DNA from: Neurospora crassa OR74A
Taxonomy: Eukaryota > Ascomycota > Sordariomycetes > Sordariales > Sordariaceae
Assembly: GCF_000182925.2 (NCBI RefSeq)
Contig: NC_026505.1
Span: 2,294,001-2,358,000 of the forward strand
Length of the DNA: 64,000 bases
Direction: 5' to 3'
A model generated the notes under the pieces. The model was given only the letters and a program-made list of their open reading frames with translations. It was not told where the DNA came from and did not search any database. Shown in pieces: positions 58,592-64,000 of the stretch (position 1 is the stretch's first letter; each line of letters opens with the position of its first letter). Made by a program: the position numbers and the translations under genes.

Positions 58592-60492
58592 CTAATTGAC
58601 AAACTTGCCAATATCCTCTTTCTTCAGACCATGGACCAAGGATTCGTCTGTAACCAAATGACTTTTATCCAATCCATGCCGAGGAGACACCGTGTCTGCC
58701 ACCTGGTCATTTGTCTTCTGCTCCTTTTCGTTGGACCTGTGTTCGGAAACATCTTTCACCTCCTTGTCATCGTCTGCGGCACCAACTGAAGCGACGTCCG
58801 TCGTACTCGCTAGGTCCCCTGCTTCAGACACATTGCCTGAATGCGGCTCTGTCCTCCACAAGTGCGCCCCAGCCTCCTTCAGCAATTTCACATTCTCCAC
58901 GTTACCCATCTTTTCTGCAAGATAAAGAGGTGTGTGGTTTGCATAGTTACGTGGATGTACACTAGCACCACGAATCAGCAACTCGTGAAGAACATCTGGA
59001 TTGGGCCCAACCGCGGCAAGATGCACGGGGGTGTTGCCGACGTAATCAGCCCTCTTGAGGAGCTGATGGTTGAACTCGTCACCCTCAAGGATTTCGCGAA
59101 CAGTCCGTAGATCCCCGTTGCGGATGGCGTAGCCAAGAGCCGTGAAAGCGGTGTCTGATCAATGATTAGCTGATGTCGAAAAAGGGTGGCTCATTGAAGG
59201 AGCCTTGTACATACCTGCAGCAGGCAGCCATGCCATAGCCGAGTCGATGCTCCCCGCGGGGTGCGAGAAAGAGGGCGTTGCCATTTCTGTCATCTCCCCA
59301 CGTAGCGATTGCGACATCCTTGCTGTAATCTCAGAGTAGGTAAGGTTTGGCAGAGCCAGGAGATAGGATAGCTTCGTCAGAGCCGCTTCGGTAGTCAGAT
59401 CATGGCCAAATACCACGCCTGCTCTTCCCAGTACGGTTCCGGGGGCATAGAGTGGCGAGACGAAGCCATTTGTGCATTGGCTCACGTTGACAATGACAGT
59501 TCCACGGTCAATTGCTTCCTTGATGACCTTGGTCAGACTGCCATCAACGCCGCCCGGTGCATTGCCCATGCCGAACGTCTCGAGAATCAAACCACGGAGG
59601 TCTGGAACCTTTAAAACGGATTCGATCATCTCAGGCTTGATTCCGGGAAAGATACGTAAACAAGCCACATGTGCGGTGTCGAGATATTTTGTCACTTGAA
59701 ATTCGGCAATTTGAGTGGGCCGTCGAATCAGCGCCCAATTAACATCCACTCCTAGACTTGTGACCTTGGCCAGCGGATCGCAGTTAGGGCTGTCGAATGC
59801 CTCGAAGGAGGAAGCCGATACCTTGGTCGTCCTGTTGCCGCGGTACAAGGTGTGGTGGAAGAAGAGGCAGACTTCGGGGATAACGAAAGTTCCCGCGATG
59901 ATGAGCGAGCCAAGAAGGTTGTCAACTGCGTCAGACTGGAGAGCAAAGATGGAGGCTTGCGACCCTGTAAGGATGACCGGCTTCCCGAGATCCGACATCA
60001 TGAAAGAAAGGGCTGATGCCGTGTATGCTAGGGAATCGGTTCCATGCAACACCACGAAGCCGTCGAACATGTGGTAGTTCTCCTTGATAGTAAGCGCGAT
60101 CTCGGTCCATCCCATGGAAGAAATAGAACTCGAGTCGAGCAAGGGGGTAAACTCAAGGATGCCATAACGAATATGACGAGAATACGCGCTGACTGGTGTT
60201 CTCAGGCTGTCCAACGTCAATTTAGCCCCGTTCTTGTATGCCCGAAGCTGAACTGCACTTGGTCAGTAAGGGCTTCCATCCAGTGTAGATTCACAAGCAA
60301 ATTACCATTCGGAGCGGTAGGGTCGTTGAACGAAGGGCGAGGAGCCATGGCGTTCTTCAAGAAGCCCGTCATGGGAACCAGACCATCTGCAGACGGTTGC
60401 ATGCATATTGTACCGCCGGTCATGATGATGAGCACCCTTGACTCGGGGTAGTGAGACTCGGGGTTCTTCCCCTCGAACGAAACCTGACCCAT
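58592..60492 (-). CDS. Asparaginase with C-terminal ankyrin repeats
   Basis: Exons 60492-60306, 60252-59215 and 59154-58592 give 595 residues. The first catalytic block is VLIIMTGGTICMQPSADGL (TGGT near 24-28), the second is GFVVLHGTDSLAYTASALSF (HGTDS near 130); both Thr nucleophile positions are present. The type I, cytosolic-style asparaginase core ends with ITARMSQSLRGEMTEM. From residue 409 an ankyrin region begins: TALGYAIRNGDLRTVREIL, GNTPVHLAAVGPNPDVLHEL and HTPLYLAEKMGNVENVKLL. The same order is found in the mammalian 60-kDa asparaginase/lysophospholipase. A Glu/Lys/Asp-rich tail follows. It hydrolyses asparagine to aspartate and ammonia. Retention of the 60-nt second intron would end the protein before the ankyrin repeats. 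Confidence 0.92.
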
Positions 60493-61560
60493 TGTGTCGA
60501 TAGGGCGTTAATTGTCGAATCTGGCACTGCCTCTTGTTGTTCGACTTTCGGGAAACTTTTGACGTAGTCGACTTTGCCCCAGTGGCTACCTTTGAATTTA
60601 TATAAGGAAGAAAAAAAAAGGACCCTTGACGCACCGGTGGCCGGAGACACCTCGGCCGATGATCCGACCATAAAGATTTTTGTTAGTCAAGCAATTCCAG
60701 GCCTGTTTGACCAGCGTCACACCTCCACCCAACTTAAAAATAACAACCACACTCTTTCAACGAAGACGAGCAACGGAGGCGGTGACACAGTCCAGATGGT
60801 TCGGTTCAATATGAGCAAACAGAAATAGAGATATCACGGTCTGGAAGCTCCCAGAAAAAGAGGCGGTCTCGGGATCAAACAGTGCACCCACTCAAAGTGC
60901 CTGGTCAAAGGCAACGAAGCTCGAAATAGGTGGCAGAAGGAGAAACCAGGCGAAGATCTCGACTTCATTCACACCTTTCGAGAAAGCTTAGGCCCAACTT
61001 GGACGTGCGACTACTCGTGAGAAGACCAGTCAACAAAGAAATTGACGGCTACAGAAGGTTGACGCAAAGGATGTTGAAAATAAGCCCAGTCATGTGCCAT
61101 GGGACGGTGAAGTCTGTTACTTAACAGAAAGTCAAGGTCCGAGCCCGACTGGGTAAAGAGGAACCGGATCCGCAGACTAGCGACGTCTCCAGAACTGAAG
61201 GTATGTACCATAGTACACTACAGGTGTGAAGCTGACGCCCCAGCATCCTAGCGTAGCCGCGACACTGGGGGGTTATTCATCAATACGAGCCCGACTTCGG
61301 ACCTACATTTTGGCAAGTGACCCAGCAGGCCAATCCAGCGCCGACAAGACGTCCTCAGTAGAAAACTCGTCAGATTGACCAATCAGCGAGTGATCGCGAC
61401 GAATAACGTGAGATGGCGTCTTTTGCACAGCATATGTATATGAAAGTGAGTGTGTTTAAGAAAGCCTGAAGGAGAATAAAGAATGCGAAAGAGTGGACAA
61501 GAATGGAAAGAGCGTGAAAACCTGAAGGAAAAGGGGACTGTGGGAGGAGGAAAAATACCC

Positions 61561-61610
61561 ACTACCTACCTACCTACCTACTTCTACCTGTGGGTAAGTA
61601 AGTAGGTAGT
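61561..61610. repeat. CTAC microsatellite with inverted TAGG copy (hairpin-forming)
   Basis: Five CTAC units start at 61562. CTACCTACTT (61574-61583) is matched by AAGTAGGTAG (61600-61609) as a perfect 10-bp inverted repeat with a 16-nt loop. Confidence 0.7.
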
Positions 61611-61896
61611 CAAGTTTTTGCTTGCGTCGATGAGATGCCCTCATGGCCCGGCGATGAAGCTCCTTCCGCTTTGAACACGGCGCCCATTACGGTAAGTAGG
61701 TACCTCAGGAGGAAGGCACCGTCAGCATCACCAACACATTTTGTACTTATTCTGCGGCTCTAGTACAAGCACATGGATGTACCTACTACCATAGTAGCAC
61801 AGCAGGTAATTTGGCCTAGGCGGTTACCCTACGTACGTTGATAGTCGCGATGAGTTAGTACTTCACAATGAAGTCGTCAGGTACATCTTAAGGTAC

Positions 61897-61916
61897 CTCT
61901 ACCTATCTAGGTAGAG
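61897..61916. repeat. Perfect inverted repeat of CTCTACCTA
   Basis: CTCTACCTA and TAGGTAGAG face each other with only TC between them, giving 9-bp arms. It is the same CTAC/TAGG vocabulary as the microsatellite 300 nt to the left. Confidence 0.7.
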
Positions 61917-62691
61917 TTGCAGGAAGGGCCTGGCTCGGTACAGTAAAATTAGCTGCTTTCCGACTTGAAAGCGTTAATTGCCCATCTCAATCCTCGTCAA
62001 CGCAACTTAACTTCCAGGTTCCTCCTCCAAAGCCACCATCGGGTAAAAGACATGGAGCCTGGACAACTTGAACAAGCCCGGGACATTGTGGCTGGTCTTC
62101 GTAGAGTGTCTGGAGACGCGTCCATTCTCGGCCGCCGACAGCCTGCGTCGCCCTTTGTCTAGTTACGATACTGATGGTCACAAACCTTCCGGTCCCCTTC
62201 GGTGCATAGAAGGACAAGCCAGCCGGGATTCATGCCCCGATCGATGGTGGTGGATACGTACTGGCGGCCCGCCGCTAACAGACAGCGCTATAGAAATTGA
62301 TCTTCGCCCTATTTGAGTTTGGCTCAGTGAGCTGCAGGACCCCTGGACCAAAACTCAATGGAACAGTTACACGGCTGAACGGTGGGGTCTATCAGATGAA
62401 CCTCCACTAGGTAACGAAGTGGAAGCTAATCTTGAGTTACACTACTGTGAAGGAACCCCGCAGTGAACCGCAAAGGTACTCACCCAGGGTCCGCTGCCCT
62501 GCGTCACAGAACGCGCCTGCCGAAGCATGAAACAGGACTAGGCGATCGACAGAGGGCAACCACATTTTCTTTTTCTTCTCCGAGGGCAAGATTTCCTTTA
62601 CGCGTTCTTTCTTTCGTTTGTTTTTTGCTGAAGTAGATGTAACGTCTTGGAGTATCACCACGCGCAAAAACTTCAAGAACAACCAAGCAGC

Positions 62692-63836
62692 ATGGCTTCC
62701 CCGGCAGAAACCTCCGTGACTTACGAGGAGTTGCGCGATCTCGAGAACGAATTCGAAGATGTCGAGACCGAGATTAGTAAGTCTGCTTTTCTACCTACAT
62801 GTTCCTCGTCTTCCCACCATTCTTGTCGCTTTCTTGTGTTTGCATATCGCTCATCACTAACATGTCTCATCTGAAAGTCCGCCAGCAGGTCCAGCTGTCC
62901 CGCCCCCTCTACGAGAAGCGCGAGAAGGTCGTAGCCCAGATCCCCAACTTTTGGCCCTTGGTTTTCGAGCAGGCGCCACAAGACATTGACGAGTATATCC
63001 AACCCCAAGACTCCGCCCTCTTGCTATCGTCTCTCGTGTCCTTTTCTGTCTCCCACTTCGAAATCGAGAATGGCGGCTCCGGAGACCCCCGCAGCGTCCT
63101 CTTCCGTTTCGAATTTGCCGAAAACGAGTACTTCGAGGACAAGGTGCTGGAAAAGAAGTTCTGGTCGCGCAGGAGCAAGGGCGGTTGGACAGGCTTGGTC
63201 AGCGAGCCGGTGAACATCAAGTGGAAGAAGGGCAAGGATCTTACGAGTGGCCTGCTCGGCTTGGTCAACGCCGTCTGGGAAGAGGAGAAGGCTGCTGGCA
63301 AGCATTGGTCCACCGTCAAGGGTGAGGATTTCACGGACAAGCAAAAGGAACTTAAAAGCCAGATCGAGAAAATTGGGCTCGGAGGCCTTAGCTTCTTTGC
63401 CTGGTTCGGCTACAGGGGCAGGAGAGTATCTGCCGAGGAAAACAAGGCAGCCATTGAAAAGCTTCAAGAAAAGCGACAAGCCAGAAAGGCTGCCGCAGAG
63501 GCCGGTGAAAGCAAAAAGGAGGAGGATGAGGAAGATGACGAGGAAGAGGAGGAGGAGGAGGAGGATGAGATCGAGTTGGAGATCTTTCCGGATGGCGACA
63601 GCCTTGCACTTGCTCTCTCAGACGACCTGTGGCCCGGTGCTATCAAATACTTCAGTAAAAAACATCTATACCTTGCTCCCTGTTCATGCATTTTTTGCTA
63701 ACACATCACAGCTCAAGCACAAGAACAGGAGTTGGCAAGCGACGACGACTTTGAAGATGACGATGACGATGATGTTGATGAGGACGATGAGGAGGACGAT
63801 GCCGACGCCAGGCCGGCCAAGAAGCGCAAGGCGTAA
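62692..63836 (+). CDS. NAP/SET-family histone chaperone (Vps75-like)
   Basis: Exons 62692-62776, 62878-63654 and 63712-63836 give 328 residues. The long dimerisation helix begins TYEELRDLENEFEDVETEIR and continues QQVQLSRPLYEKREKVVAQI; PNFWPLVFEQAPQDIDEYI and SLVSFSVSHFE follow, the SET/Vps75 pattern. The earmuff region holds FRFEFAENEYFEDKVLEKKF and VNIKWKKGKDLT; SFFAWFGY is typical near the end of the fold. Then comes a strongly acidic stretch of Glu/Asp, and the protein ends in PAKKRKA, a likely nuclear signal. Such proteins bind H3-H4 and, in yeast, support the acetyltransferase Rtt109. Both introns have CTAAC branch sites. Apart from the window edge at 64000, nothing follows. Confidence 0.92.
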
Positions 63837-64000
63837 ACAGACAAAAGGAAAGACAACCCTTGGTGATATACGGTACTTTTGGCCTAGAAGCGCAGTGTCT
63901 TCTGTGACGATCTCGACGAATTGCAATATATTCACAGCTCAAGAAAATTGGCCATCGATTCGGACGGCTTGACAACAATAGAGATTATACTTGGATTACA

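Larger units (their letters stand above)
60493..62691. other. 2.2 kb divergent spacer with CTAC/TAGG repeats
   Basis: Two genes are transcribed outwards. The middle holds the tetranucleotide repeats listed separately and several GTACCT-type half palindromes between about 61690 and 61920. Frames are short. I see no RNA gene. Confidence 0.45.

Overview
The window looks like nuclear DNA of a filamentous ascomycete of the Sordariales, most likely Neurospora or a close relative such as Sordaria. The signs are short introns (about 50-110 nt) with GTRNGT donors and CTRAC-type branch sites, GC-rich coding DNA separated by kilobase-scale spacers, scattered TAGG/CTAC tetranucleotide runs, and a three-exon gene for a 71-residue protein that I recognise as the glucose-repressible, clock-controlled protein GRG-1/CCG-1 of Neurospora. 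Exon borders were worked out by hand from splice motifs and checked by codon phase; none was confirmed by transcript data.

Layout, left to right: the 3' end of an unidentified gene (+); a divergent centrin-like EF-hand gene (+); a seven-helix membrane receptor-like gene (-); an EBP-type sterol isomerase (-); ccg-1 (-) with about 3.6 kb of gene-free upstream DNA; a 1852-residue acidic protein with a POT1/Cdc13-type domain (-); a flavin monooxygenase (+); an Aro8-type aminotransferase (+); ribosomal protein L4 (-); a decayed GH28 pectinase (-); a 1019-residue Ser/Arg-rich, Cys-rich protein of unknown function (-); mitochondrial-type methionyl-tRNA synthetase (+); a NAT9-type acetyltransferase (+); a serine/threonine dehydratase (-); a 4 kb gene-free stretch; an F-box-like gene with an in-frame TAG (+); DNA polymerase delta subunit 2 (-); YTM1 (+); a DEDD 3'-5' exonuclease (-); LSM5 (+); a BCS1-type AAA ATPase (-); an asparaginase with ankyrin repeats (-); and a NAP/SET-family histone chaperone (+).

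There is no operon-like logic. Most genes are single-copy housekeeping genes (replication, ribosome assembly, splicing, tRNA charging, chromatin) mixed with metabolic ones. No transposon, virus-like element, CRISPR array, rRNA or tRNA gene was recognised. The most notable items are the in-frame TAG in the F-box-like gene, a non-canonical GC-AG intron in LSM5, a TGACGTCA/CCCCT cluster upstream of ccg-1, the eroded GH28 gene, the ~190-residue insertion inside the BCS1-like ATPase core, and two families of tandem peptide repeats. I did not find anything that looks like a wholly new multi-gene system.
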